A stretch of DNA of 64,000 nucleotides from contig NZ_LN879430.1 of assembly GCF_900070325.1 (NCBI RefSeq), positions 2,163,379 through 2,227,378 of the forward strand, given 5' to 3'. The notes beneath the pieces were generated by a model, which ran no database searches, was not told where the DNA came from, and saw only the letters and a list, made by a program, of their open reading frames with translations. Source of the DNA: Herbinix luporum. Its GTDB lineage: Bacteria > Bacillota > Clostridia > Lachnospirales > Lachnospiraceae. Position numbers and translations under genes: made by a program. This document shows positions 9,303 to 17,454 of the stretch, in pieces. The stretch's first letter is position 1. Every line of letters starts with the position of its first letter.

Positions 9303-9315
9303 GAGTTTTATTATA

Positions 9316-9357
9316 AATGACCGTATAGTAGCATATCTCTGCCCTATACGGTCATTA
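9316..9357. terminator. Bidirectional terminator between typA and the Panacea gene
   Basis: The arms AATGACCGTATAG and CTATACGGTCATT form a 13-bp perfect stem between two convergent genes. It should stop typA transcription on the plus strand and serve the minus-strand gene as well. Confidence 0.85.
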
Positions 9358-9373
9358 ATTTACTTATTTCATT

Positions 9374-10165
9374 TTAATTTGCTTGATAGACAATAGTAAT
9401 ACATTGATCGGGATACTTCTTTATATCATCAACTCCATTAATATCATACTCTTTACATATCTCTTTAAAATAATCTTTTAGGCATTCTTTTGATACGATT
9501 TTATTATTATATCTATCCCGGGATATCTTTAACATACTTCTTTCATAGAGCATCATTGCATGTAAGGCCCTTGGTCCAAACCAGGAGAAAGCATTTAATA
9601 CTTCATCTATAAGCCTTCTTTCATCTTCCTTAAGAAATTCTTCCCCTATTTCCAAAGTACTAATACCACACCTTTTCATGGTTTTATATAACTGGGGAAA
9701 AGGTTTACCTTCTTTATTTATCTTGTAATCTTCTTGGAAAATCTCCTTATCATATAGTGAAAGTGAAAATGCCTGTATGTAATAAAGTAAAAATTGAATA
9801 TAGCTGGCACAAATTTCAGCATCGGTCTTATTAATGATATAATATGCAGCAACGTAAATCTTTGAGGCCATAATCCTAGCAAGTACTGCTTTTTTAGTCT
9901 TTTTAAAAGCTACATTGGTTAGGCAGTGCTTTCTTCTCATTAGTAATTCATAATAATACCCAGGGTTGTCCAATAGTGTTTTTAACTTATTAGAATACTC
10001 ACTAGTGGGAATATCTCCTTCCATATAGCGTATAATTGTTGTCTCTCCCCATCCAAGCAATTTAGCCAATGGTTTTTTTCCTATACGGTATTTTTCAAGT
10101 ATTTGACGAATTTCATCTGCTGTAATTACAGTATCATTTTTTAGGCTATAATTGTTACTATTCAT
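9374..10165 (-). CDS. Panacea (DUF4065/SocA-like) domain protein with N-terminal helix-turn-helix
   Basis: This is 263 residues. The first 70 form a helix-turn-helix like that of MqsA/HigA antitoxins (ITADEIRQILEKYRIGKKPLAKLLGWGE, then TTIIRYMEGDIPTSEY). The rest resembles the Panacea/DUF4065 domain: a stretch like SYIQFLLYYIQAFSLSLYDKEIFQED, then KPFPQLYKTMKRCG, then LIDEVLNAFSWFGPRALHAMMLYE. Panacea proteins are known as antitoxins of varied small toxins and as SocA-type proteolytic adaptors. Here both neighbours are ordinary household genes and no small toxin frame lies next to it. It may therefore be an orphan regulator. GAGGAG lies about 9 bases before the ATG. Confidence 0.72.
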   Translation of the reverse strand: MNSNNYSLKNDTVITADEIRQILEKYRIGKKPLAKLLGWGETTIIRYMEGDIPTSEYSNKLKTLLDNPGYYYELLMRRKHCLTNVAFKKTKKAVLARIMASKIYVAAYYIINKTDAEICASYIQFLLYYIQAFSLSLYDKEIFQEDYKINKEGKPFPQLYKTMKRCGISTLEIGEEFLKEDERRLIDEVLNAFSWFGPRALHAMMLYERSMLKISRDRYNNKIVSKECLKDYFKEICKEYDINGVDDIKKYPDQCITIVYQAN

Positions 10166-10275
10166 TTTTTCATACTCCTCAACTCATGTTAACTATAATT
10201 TGTAATTTTTATACTATATATTACCATATATTTTCATTTTTGTACATGGAACTTTTGAATTATAATGTAAATTTT

Positions 10276-11403
10276 TTAAAATTTTCTAAACTCGTTGAGG
10301 TCATGTATAATAATCTTGAAGCCTTTGATTAGTCTATCAAACATCCCTATTCTATATAAATTAACAATTACCATGCCTATGGGTACACCAAATATCATTC
10401 CCACAACACCGTATAGCTGATATCCTATATATAAGAAGATTAATGTACTAAGGGGACTTAAACCTATACTATCACCAACCATCTTAGGCTGTAATATCTG
10501 CTTAACCACCTGACATACTAAGTATATAATTACCAGCCCCACAGCTCTAAAATAATTACCTGACAGCATATCGGCCAAGGCCCAAGGCCAAAGCACGGCC
10601 CCTGTACCAAATACAGGTAAAAAATCCAAAAATGCTATTCCCAGTGCCAATAAAAAAGAGTATGAAACCCTTAAAATTTCAAAGCCTACCATCATTATTA
10701 CTGTTAGTACCAGCATTATTTTAAACTGAGCTTTAAAGTAACCCCCTACAGCCTTAGTAAAGTTACCATAAATAAAATGCCATCCTTCCACCACAGCACC
10801 GGGCAAAATCTTTTTACAGCCTTCCATAAGCTCATCTCTCTTGGCAATAAAGAAGTATGCCGATAAGATGGTTATAATAAGAGTCAAGAAAAAATCTGCA
10901 ATATTATGTGCCAGGTTGCTGGCCACACTAAAAGTTAATAAATCTTCCCTAGGCTCAAATTCTATAAGATTTTTGTTGACATTATCTAATAAATTATTGA
11001 TAAATTTCTGTATAGCCTCCGGCATATCTCCGCTTAATTCCCTTATTTTAATAGACAGGTTACTAAGCTGCAGCTCAAAATGTTCTACAATAGCCGGTAA
11101 ATCTCCTGCAAGCTGCTTACTTTCTCTAATAAGCATTGATATAATTAAGTACATAGCTCCTATAATAGCAGCAATAACTACTATTATAATAATGGCTGAA
11201 CTATGTTTACGAAGAAGTTTTACCTTCTTTTCCAAAATCCTCACTAAAGGATTTGCAATCATGGCTACAATCCACCCTATTACAAAGGGCAAAAAGAAGC
11301 CAAGTAATTTAGGAACAATAAAAAACAAAAATATTACAACCCCTATGGCAAATAGTAGATTTACAAAGATTTTTAAATACTTAACCAGTTTCGATTCTTC
11401 CAT
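10276..11403 (-). CDS. AI-2E family transporter (PerM/YdiK-like)
   Basis: This is 375 residues with about eight membrane segments and the long central extracytoplasmic region typical of the family. The early hydrophobic pair (LLFAIGVVIFLFFIVPKLLGFFLPF) and the late motif GDSIGLSPLSTLIFLYIGYQLYG, followed by GMIFGVPIGMV, are family hallmarks. The start at MEESKLVKYL has GGAGGG five bases upstream. Family members include the proposed AI-2 exporter TqsA and sodium/proton antiporters, so the substrate here is unknown. It stands alone, with about 110 bases on each side. Confidence 0.88.
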   Translation of the reverse strand: MEESKLVKYLKIFVNLLFAIGVVIFLFFIVPKLLGFFLPFVIGWIVAMIANPLVRILEKKVKLLRKHSSAIIIIVVIAAIIGAMYLIISMLIRESKQLAGDLPAIVEHFELQLSNLSIKIRELSGDMPEAIQKFINNLLDNVNKNLIEFEPREDLLTFSVASNLAHNIADFFLTLIITILSAYFFIAKRDELMEGCKKILPGAVVEGWHFIYGNFTKAVGGYFKAQFKIMLVLTVIMMVGFEILRVSYSFLLALGIAFLDFLPVFGTGAVLWPWALADMLSGNYFRAVGLVIIYLVCQVVKQILQPKMVGDSIGLSPLSTLIFLYIGYQLYGVVGMIFGVPIGMVIVNLYRIGMFDRLIKGFKIIIHDLNEFRKF

Positions 11404-11525
11404 AAATCCCTCCAATACAATCTAGGTAATCCCTATTGTAGGCTTATGTAATCAGCTCTCTATATATATGATAACAAATATATTTATACATTTCTATAGT
11501 ATAAACGTAAAATACCATATAAATA

Positions 11526-12368
11526 CTATTTGCTTTTAATGGAGCTAATAAATAGGGTAGCAAAAAACAAGATAGCTGCAATAATTACCACCGTAGGCCC
11601 CGTAGCCGTTCCTAGATAGAAGGATAAAACAAGGCCAATAACACCTGAAAAAATCGCCACTAAAATCGAAAACAAATGATATTCTCTGACATTTGAAGCT
11701 ATATTTCGACTGGTTGCAGCGGGCAGTATCAGTAATGCATTAATAATCAAAATACCTACCCACTTTATGGATAACATTACGATAATAGCAATTAATATAC
11801 TAAAGGAATCTTCTAGAAGATTAGACTTGATATTTTTACTTCTGGCAAGAGATATATTTACTCCCACTGAATGGAGCTTATTAAAGGCAAGTAACCAATA
11901 TATCAATGTGATAAAAAAGATAATACATAACAAACCCACTTCCTTAACGGTTATACTAAGAATATCCCCTACCAGCATACTGGAATACCTAGAAAAATTC
12001 CCCCCTTTAGACAGAATCATTAGGCCGATAGACATACTTAGGGAAGAAAAAACCGATATAACCGTATCTGTAGATAAGGTTTTTCTACGTTTAATATAGT
12101 TAAGTAGAATTGCAAAGATAATAGCATATAAAACCATAGATATATTAGTATCAGAAATACCAAATATGGTACCCACTGCAATACCGGTCAAGGCAGAATG
12201 ACCCAAGGCATCTGAAAAAAAGGCCATACGATTATTTATAACCATAGTTCCCAGAATCCCAAATAAGGGGGTTATAATAATAATTGCCAGTAATGCATTC
12301 TTCATAAAATTATATTCTACCCAAGAAAAGGGCAGTATTTTTTCCATTATATCATAGAGAATATTCAT
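11526..12368 (-). CDS. Zinc/manganese ABC transporter permease (ZnuB/AdcB family)
   Basis: This is a 280-residue permease of the ABC-3 family with about eight membrane helices. Diagnostic text includes FFSDALGHSALTGIAVG near residue 50 and IKWVGILIINALLILPAATSRNIA near residue 200. It forms the membrane channel for zinc or manganese uptake. Its ATG overlaps the end of the ATPase gene by 17 bases, behind GAGG. The gene order substrate-binding protein, ATPase, permease matches znuA-znuC-znuB operons. Sequence alone does not settle which metal is carried. Confidence 0.88.
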   Translation of the reverse strand: MNILYDIMEKILPFSWVEYNFMKNALLAIIIITPLFGILGTMVINNRMAFFSDALGHSALTGIAVGTIFGISDTNISMVLYAIIFAILLNYIKRRKTLSTDTVISVFSSLSMSIGLMILSKGGNFSRYSSMLVGDILSITVKEVGLLCIIFFITLIYWLLAFNKLHSVGVNISLARSKNIKSNLLEDSFSILIAIIVMLSIKWVGILIINALLILPAATSRNIASNVREYHLFSILVAIFSGVIGLVLSFYLGTATGPTVVIIAAILFFATLFISSIKSK

Positions 12369-13146
12369 CTATACCTCTCCCAAATACTTTTTTAAATTCC
12401 TCACATTGGCGAACCTCTTCAAAGGTTCCTTCTTTTTTTATTGTCTTATCAAGTAAGATAACATGGTCCGCATATTGTCTTACGAATTCAAAATCATGGG
12501 AAACCACAATCATTGCCAGATCATAATTCTCCTTTAATTTCTGAATATTTTTATAAAATAAATCCATGCCCTTTCTATCTATACCGGATACAGCTTCATC
12601 TAAAAGTAATAGATTGGGTATCGGTGTAATGGCTATGGCAAGAAGGACTCTTTGAAGCTCTCCCCCGGACAAATCACTGGCTCTTTTATCTATTAAATGT
12701 TCTGCATCAAATACCCTCAAACTCTCCCTAATAGTCTCATATACCTTTTTACTCTTTCTTAAAAAAATAGGTACATTACTTATATATCCTGCAAAAAGGT
12801 CATAAACACTCATCGGTGTGTTCTTTTCAATATTGACATACTGGGGCACATAGCCTATTTTTAAATTTTCTACAGACTTGTCCTTTAAATCCATAAATTC
12901 TATACTACCGCTATGGTCTATTTCACCTAGTATGGCTTTGATTAATGTGGTCTTGCCTGCACCGTTTCTTCCTATAATAACAGTTACCTTTCCACAGTGA
13001 ATATGGAGGTTAACATTATCAATAATGACATGTTCCCCCATCTTAACACTTATATCCTTAATCTTTAAACAATGAAGCCCACAAGCCCTGCTATTATCTG
13101 CTTGATTTCCATTTTCTTTTTTATTAGTACTTATATTCCTTATCAT
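12352..13146 (-). CDS. Zinc/manganese ABC transporter ATP-binding protein (ZnuC/AdcC family)
   Basis: This is a 264-residue ATPase. Walker A is GRNGAGKTTL near residue 60, the signature is LSGGELQRVLLA near 155, and Walker B is LLLLDEAVSGID. An NNKKENGNQ-like polar head of about 25 residues precedes the core and is longer than usual. GGGAGGA stands before the ATG. It energises the permease encoded directly downstream. The gene lies 22 bases after the binding-protein gene in the same operon. Family membership is clear. The metal is inferred from the neighbouring genes. Confidence 0.88.
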   Translation of the reverse strand: MIRNISTNKKENGNQADNSRACGLHCLKIKDISVKMGEHVIIDNVNLHIHCGKVTVIIGRNGAGKTTLIKAILGEIDHSGSIEFMDLKDKSVENLKIGYVPQYVNIEKNTPMSVYDLFAGYISNVPIFLRKSKKVYETIRESLRVFDAEHLIDKRASDLSGGELQRVLLAIAITPIPNLLLLDEAVSGIDRKGMDLFYKNIQKLKENYDLAMIVVSHDFEFVRQYADHVILLDKTIKKEGTFEEVRQCEEFKKVFGRGIDEYSL

Positions 13147-13168
13147 AGGATTTCCTCCCGGTATTTAA

Positions 13169-14149
13169 CTACATAAGGTCTTCAAATGCCTTCTTTAGGG
13201 TATCTATATTCTTTCTCATTGCCTCTAGATAAGAATCCTTACTTGCATTTCCCGTAACAGCAGAATCAATAATATATACTTCTGCTTCTGTTTCTTCTTT
13301 AATTCTATCTGATATGGTGTCATCATGCTGATCTTCTGTAAAGAGATAATGAATATTCTCTTCTTTAATAATATCTACCACTTCAGCTATTTCACTGGCA
13401 CTTAAAGGGGTATCGTCATGTATTTCCAATGTATATACTACTTCAAGACCGGCTTTATTGGCCAGATAGGCAAATGAATCATGAAATACAACTACCTTAT
13501 TGCTAATATTTTTACTTTCTGACATATCTTTTACTTTATATAGCAGCTGATCCATTTCATCTGCAATCTCCTGAACCTTAGCCTTATATGAAGCAGCATT
13601 TGTAGTTAACTTGTCTATAATCTCCTTATTGTCTTTTTCGTTAGTTAAAAAAGAAGTTCTGATATAATCTTCTAATCCCTGTCTTCCATTTTCAATCTGA
13701 ACCATATATAACTGAGGATCTAACCATACATGGGGATTTACATCCCCCTCATGTTCCATACTTTCAAGCATTTCAATTCCTTGACTAAGATTGATAACAG
13801 TAAGATCAGGATAATTCTTTATAACATCTTCTAGATATTCTTCCATTCCACCGCCATTAATAATAAATACATCGGCACCGGATAAGAGTTTCATATCTTT
13901 AGTGGTAAGCTGATAATCATGAAGACATCCTGCACTAAAATCAGTTAGGCTGTCCACCTTTAAACCCTTAATTTGGTCAGTAAGGTTACTGGTAAGGACA
14001 TAAACCGGATAAAATGATGTAACTATCCTTATATCATCATCTTCTGTATTTGATGTTTTATTCTTTCTATTCAAATAGTAAGTAAGAGCAGTTAAGGTTA
14101 CTACTATTATTATCATGACACTAGCTAAGATAAATAATTTCTTTTTCAT
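13169..14149 (-). CDS. Metal ABC transporter substrate-binding protein (ZnuA/AdcA family)
   Basis: This is 326 residues of the cluster A-I metal-binding family. A hydrophobic N-terminal segment (LFILASVMIIIVVTLTALTYYL) is followed by a polar linker. The expected metal-ligand positions are visible: GCLHDYQLTTKDM, NPHVWLDPQ, VVFHDSFAYLA and TEDQHDDTIS. There is no cysteine lipobox, so the protein is probably held by an uncleaved signal anchor and not by lipid. This is uncommon for Firmicute members. The typical long His-rich loop is also missing, with only a short EHEGD stretch. It is the first gene of the metal uptake operon. Confidence 0.85.
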   Translation of the reverse strand: MKKKLFILASVMIIIVVTLTALTYYLNRKNKTSNTEDDDIRIVTSFYPVYVLTSNLTDQIKGLKVDSLTDFSAGCLHDYQLTTKDMKLLSGADVFIINGGGMEEYLEDVIKNYPDLTVINLSQGIEMLESMEHEGDVNPHVWLDPQLYMVQIENGRQGLEDYIRTSFLTNEKDNKEIIDKLTTNAASYKAKVQEIADEMDQLLYKVKDMSESKNISNKVVVFHDSFAYLANKAGLEVVYTLEIHDDTPLSASEIAEVVDIIKEENIHYLFTEDQHDDTISDRIKEETEAEVYIIDSAVTGNASKDSYLEAMRKNIDTLKKAFEDLM

Positions 14150-14188
14150 ATAGAATCCTCCTTCTTGGTCTAAAGCATCTCGGCTATT

Positions 14189-14239
14189 TGCAACTCATTT
14201 GCATTAACCAATTATATTATAAGTAATATCTTGTGTCAA
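14189..14239 (-). promoter_or_regulatory. Promoter and possible operator of the metal transporter operon
   Basis: TTGACA and TATAAT are exactly 17 bases apart (14211-14239). Just downstream of the -10 there is an inverted repeat TGCAA-5-TTGCA (14189-14203), placed where a metal-responsive repressor could bind. It does not match a Zur or AdcR consensus that I can recall, so the operator is a guess. The promoter is strong. Confidence 0.65.
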
Positions 14240-14252
14240 TTGATTTAATGCC

Positions 14253-14403
14253 TTATCTTGATATCTTGGATATCTTGTTTAACGACAGAGGTAGTGTACC
14301 CACAACTAGTCCTATAAAACTCATTAACATTAAAATGGCTCCAAGTCTAGTAATTGAGCATAATTCAATAGAAGCACACATCCCAAAACCTGACAAAGAG
14401 CCA
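14253..14403 (-). pseudogene. Possible remnant of a Trk/Ktr potassium transporter C-terminus
   Basis: The minus strand reads in one frame from about 14403 to a stop at 14253. The text includes YGSLSGFGMCASIELCSI, TRLGAILMLMSFIGL and VVGTLPLSL. The SGFG...LG...FIG spacing resembles the last helix of KtrB/TrkH proteins. No start codon with a ribosome binding site exists, and the frame begins directly after the terminator of the S-layer-like gene. I read it as the decayed tail of a lost transporter gene. The match is by eye only, one residue differs in spacing, and it may be chance. Confidence 0.35.
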
Positions 14404-14404
14404 T

Positions 14405-14440
14405 AAAAAAAGCTGTGCACTATTTTACAAGTGCACAGCC
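14405..14440 (-). terminator. Terminator of the S-layer-like gene
   Basis: The arms GGCTGTGCAC and GTGCACAGC surround a short AT loop and are followed on the minus strand by seven T residues. It is a textbook intrinsic terminator about 25 bases after the stop codon. Confidence 0.92.
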
Positions 14441-14464
14441 CAAATTTTATTTAATAAAAACTAT

Positions 14465-17011
14465 TTATTTTTTAGTGATGGTTAAACCAACTTTTACTTC
14501 GTGATTTATAAAAGCACCAGAAGCCTCATCAATAGTTTCTTTGATAGTTACAGTTCTTACGTTAAACTCATCAGCAGTACCTACTGCGACAACTTCGACA
14601 ATATTGTCAGTAACGTCTTTTCCATTTAATGTGAACTTGAAGCATTCCTTAACAGCTGCGATCAAATTCGTATCTTCTTTGTTACTTGGATTAACTCCGT
14701 TCTGTTCAAATAAACGATTCTTAACTTCAGCTAATACTGGAGCAACTTGAGTATCGTCTACACTAAACTGTACAATATCTAAAACAACTTCTTTATTATC
14801 AAAAGCAGTAACTTTATAGCTACCTTTAGGAGCCTTCTCTATAGCTCCTCCTTCTCCAACTTTTACTAAGGTAAATTTGTTTTCACTAGAATCAAAGTTG
14901 TTTTCATCCCATTTGTCTTCAGGTGAATCAATCTTAAGAATGTAATCAGAACCACTGTTCAATACCCCTCTTGATACTTTAACACCATTGCTGTTATAAC
15001 CGAATAATTCGATTCCAAGAGTTTTGTTGATTTCACCTTCTTTAACTTTAAGATCAACAAATGTATCTTCTAACTGAAGTTTGTAGTAAGCAACATTTGT
15101 ATCTGTTTTACCATCTAGAACTTTTACTGTAACAACAGCTGCCTTCTTACCAACAGTAACTTTGTAATAATAAGTTCCTACTGCCATGTCTTTAGCTGAA
15201 AATTCAATTGTGTCACCTGTAGCGTTAGATTTTTCATCTGTTAAATCATCAGCAGGACTTCCACTCATCTTTTCAACTGAATATGTAAAGTCGTCTTTTT
15301 CCATCTTAGTTCCTAGTTGATCTTTAACAGAAATTTTCACTTCTGCCTTGTCGTCAACGTCTGGATTGTTAGATAATACAACATTGGTATTGCTTAAAGA
15401 TAAAACACCTACAGTTCTCTCAGGATGTACAGTTATAGAAATTGCACCGATAGGAGTTTTTGAATCACCTTCACCATAGGATACAACTACTACAACATTA
15501 CCTTCCTTAACAGGGAATAAATTACCCTTATTATCAACAATTAAAATATTCTTATCAGAGGATGTGAAATCGAACATTCCTTCTTCAGCAAAGCTATTAA
15601 TAGTAGCTTCTTTTGAACCAGTCTTTGTATTAAACTGTACGAACAGTCTAACATTATTGTCATTAAGAGCAAGAACCTGATTTACATCCTTAAAAGTAGG
15701 TTCTGTTGTAGACTCATCAATGGTCTCAATGGTCCAAGCTTTTAATCCAGTAATATTTGTTGCATCTTTATCAACACCTATGATAATTGCTTCATCTTCT
15801 ACTACACCAACTTCATTACCTTCAGAGTCATACTTATAAGTATGATAAGTAGCAGTAATAGTTGTTGAAGCATTTTTGCCAAATATAGTTAACTCATTAG
15901 TATCAGTATTAAAGTAAGTACCAGCGCCTTCAGAAGACTTCATGGTTACTCTATTTGCTAATTTATCTGTTGTAATATCAACACCATTAGCGTTGTATAA
16001 CTTAAACTCTACCTTAGTAGCCTCGTTATATACAACTGTAGAAGTGGTAATATCTATCTTAGCTACATCTTCTTCATTTGTTGTAGCAGCAACGAAGCTT
16101 TCAGGCTCTAAATCAGTATACTTAACTACATAAGTAGCACCAGCTTTGAAAGGAACATATAATTGAACAGTAGCTGTCTTTTTATCATCACTCATGGTAA
16201 CCTTTTTAACAAGCTGTTTAACTTCTGCTTTACCAATTAACTCGTATACTGATATATTCTTGTCAGCATCTGCCATAGCAGAATCAAATACTACGTCAAC
16301 AGTTTCAAGATCTACCTGACTAACTTCTACAATAGAAGGAGCAACAGTGATCTTTACGGTATCTTCTGCTAATACATATTTAGCATATGTGTCAGCGTCT
16401 TTTTTCCAATCTTCATATTTAGCGTTGGACTGGAATGAACGAGCAGTGATTGTATACTCACCAGCTTCGTTAGCTACGAATACACCCTTTTCACTGATAT
16501 TAGCCTTATCAGAGTCTACTGTCCATCTTGTGATAGCGGATGTCTCCTTTGTGCTTCCAGATACAGTTACAAAGCTTCTGTTAAAGTCATTCTCTTGGCC
16601 AACTGCAAGTTTGTTGCCCTCAGGAATGTTTGTGATTTTAACAGTTTTGATGTTATCTCTTACTGTTACTTTTGCGTAAAGTTTAGTAACAACTTCCTTG
16701 TTCTTATCTGTGATTGTAACAGTTACTGTTGTTTTACCAACGCCAGTTGCTCTAGTAACACCGTTCTTGGAGTTAACTACTGCAATATCTTCGTCAGCAG
16801 ATTCCCAATAGTATTTCCAACCACTTTGTTTGTTGTTAATGTTGAAGTTGAACTTGTTTTTGCCTTCTACACCAAGATGTAAGTACTTGTTAGTAGAGTT
16901 AAGAGTAGGCTTCTTAGCAGCAGCGAATGCTCCTGCAGCAGGATAGAATACTGAAAGTACCATCGCTACTACAAGCACGAAAGACAACTTCTTGAAGAAT
17001 TTGGTCTTCAT
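14465..17011 (-). CDS. Large secreted S-layer-like protein with Ig-like repeats
   Basis: This is 848 residues. A signal peptide is obvious: basic MKTKFFKK, a hydrophobic core, and a likely cleavage after AGAFAAA. A bacterial Ig-like (BIG2-type) module follows at about residues 33-115 (YYWESADEDIAVVNSKNGVTRATGVGKTTVTVT in two parts), and a second candidate lies near 120-220. Further beta-rich segments fill the rest. I see no SLH repeats, LPXTG motif or catalytic motif. Codon choice is more uniform than in neighbours. The gene has AAGGAGG before its ATG, three tandem promoters and a strong terminator. This suggests very high expression, as for a surface-layer or matrix protein. The surface-layer role is inferred. 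Confidence 0.75.
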   Translation of the reverse strand: MKTKFFKKLSFVLVVAMVLSVFYPAAGAFAAAKKPTLNSTNKYLHLGVEGKNKFNFNINNKQSGWKYYWESADEDIAVVNSKNGVTRATGVGKTTVTVTITDKNKEVVTKLYAKVTVRDNIKTVKITNIPEGNKLAVGQENDFNRSFVTVSGSTKETSAITRWTVDSDKANISEKGVFVANEAGEYTITARSFQSNAKYEDWKKDADTYAKYVLAEDTVKITVAPSIVEVSQVDLETVDVVFDSAMADADKNISVYELIGKAEVKQLVKKVTMSDDKKTATVQLYVPFKAGATYVVKYTDLEPESFVAATTNEEDVAKIDITTSTVVYNEATKVEFKLYNANGVDITTDKLANRVTMKSSEGAGTYFNTDTNELTIFGKNASTTITATYHTYKYDSEGNEVGVVEDEAIIIGVDKDATNITGLKAWTIETIDESTTEPTFKDVNQVLALNDNNVRLFVQFNTKTGSKEATINSFAEEGMFDFTSSDKNILIVDNKGNLFPVKEGNVVVVVSYGEGDSKTPIGAISITVHPERTVGVLSLSNTNVVLSNNPDVDDKAEVKISVKDQLGTKMEKDDFTYSVEKMSGSPADDLTDEKSNATGDTIEFSAKDMAVGTYYYKVTVGKKAAVVTVKVLDGKTDTNVAYYKLQLEDTFVDLKVKEGEINKTLGIELFGYNSNGVKVSRGVLNSGSDYILKIDSPEDKWDENNFDSSENKFTLVKVGEGGAIEKAPKGSYKVTAFDNKEVVLDIVQFSVDDTQVAPVLAEVKNRLFEQNGVNPSNKEDTNLIAAVKECFKFTLNGKDVTDNIVEVVAVGTADEFNVRTVTIKETIDEASGAFINHEVKVGLTITKK

Positions 17012-17143
17012 ATTTTTACTTCCTCCTTAAATATTATGTTTTAGTATTATATTTTTGCGTATCCTTACCTGATCCAGAAGTTTTTTGCCCCCACTGTTTT
17101 CAGTTAAGAAACGCATTAATATAATCATTCAGACAACAAGATG

Positions 17144-17172
17144 ATTATAGCAATAAAGGAATTAAAGGTCAA
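17144..17172 (-). promoter_or_regulatory. Proximal promoter P1 of the S-layer-like gene
   Basis: TTGACC and TATAAT are 17 bases apart on the minus strand. The transcript would have a leader of about 125 bases. Confidence 0.85.
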
Positions 17173-17204
17173 GACTTTTTGTCTCTGTTTTTGGATAATT
17201 TACC

Positions 17205-17234
17205 AGTTTATGCCAATCTTCCTTTATTGTCAAA
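17205..17234 (-). promoter_or_regulatory. Middle promoter P2 of the S-layer-like gene
   Basis: TTGACA and TAAACT are 17 bases apart (-35 at 17229-17234, -10 at 17206-17211 within one base). It lies about 60 bases upstream of P1. Confidence 0.65.
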
Positions 17235-17307
17235 ATCACCTGAGCCAGACGATTATATCCTAGTCAAATCTGCTATAGGGATAACCCCTTTCTCCTTACA
17301 TCTCCCA

Positions 17308-17375
17308 TATAGCAAGCTCCTTGAAAGCAGTTAAATTAGGATGTGACTTACCTGCCGGCATGGAGTATTGCTATA
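17308..17375 (-). repeat. Stem-loop in the long leader of the S-layer-like gene
   Basis: TATAGCAA pairs with TTGCTATA, and inner CTCC pairs with GGAG, enclosing about 40 bases that include ATGCCGGCAGG. The element would be transcribed only from the distal promoter P3. I do not recognise it as a known riboswitch. It occupies most of the gap between thrC and P2. Confidence 0.55.
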
Positions 17376-17402
17376 GGTTAATGCCTCATTGCTTTGACTA
17401 TG

Positions 17403-17430
17403 GTTATATAATGCACTTTGTATGTGTCAA
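17403..17430 (-). promoter_or_regulatory. Distal promoter P3 of the S-layer-like gene
   Basis: TTGACA and TATAAC are 16 bases apart on the minus strand, just past the thrC stop codon. A transcript from here would carry a leader of nearly 390 bases. Confidence 0.65.
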
Positions 17431-17454
17431 ATTTATGTCATGGGTTTGTCATAA

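Noticed and set aside
14189-14203. A Zur or AdcR box before the metal transporter operon
   Set aside because: The TGCAA-5-TTGCA dyad does not match either consensus as I know it. I keep it only as a possible operator.
17240-17400. Possible c-di-GMP riboswitch in the S-layer-like leader, from GTCAAAGCAA and ATGCCGGCAGG
   Set aside because: The invariant GGCAAACC and GACGCAAAGC elements of the GEMM class are absent, so I list only an unnamed stem-loop.
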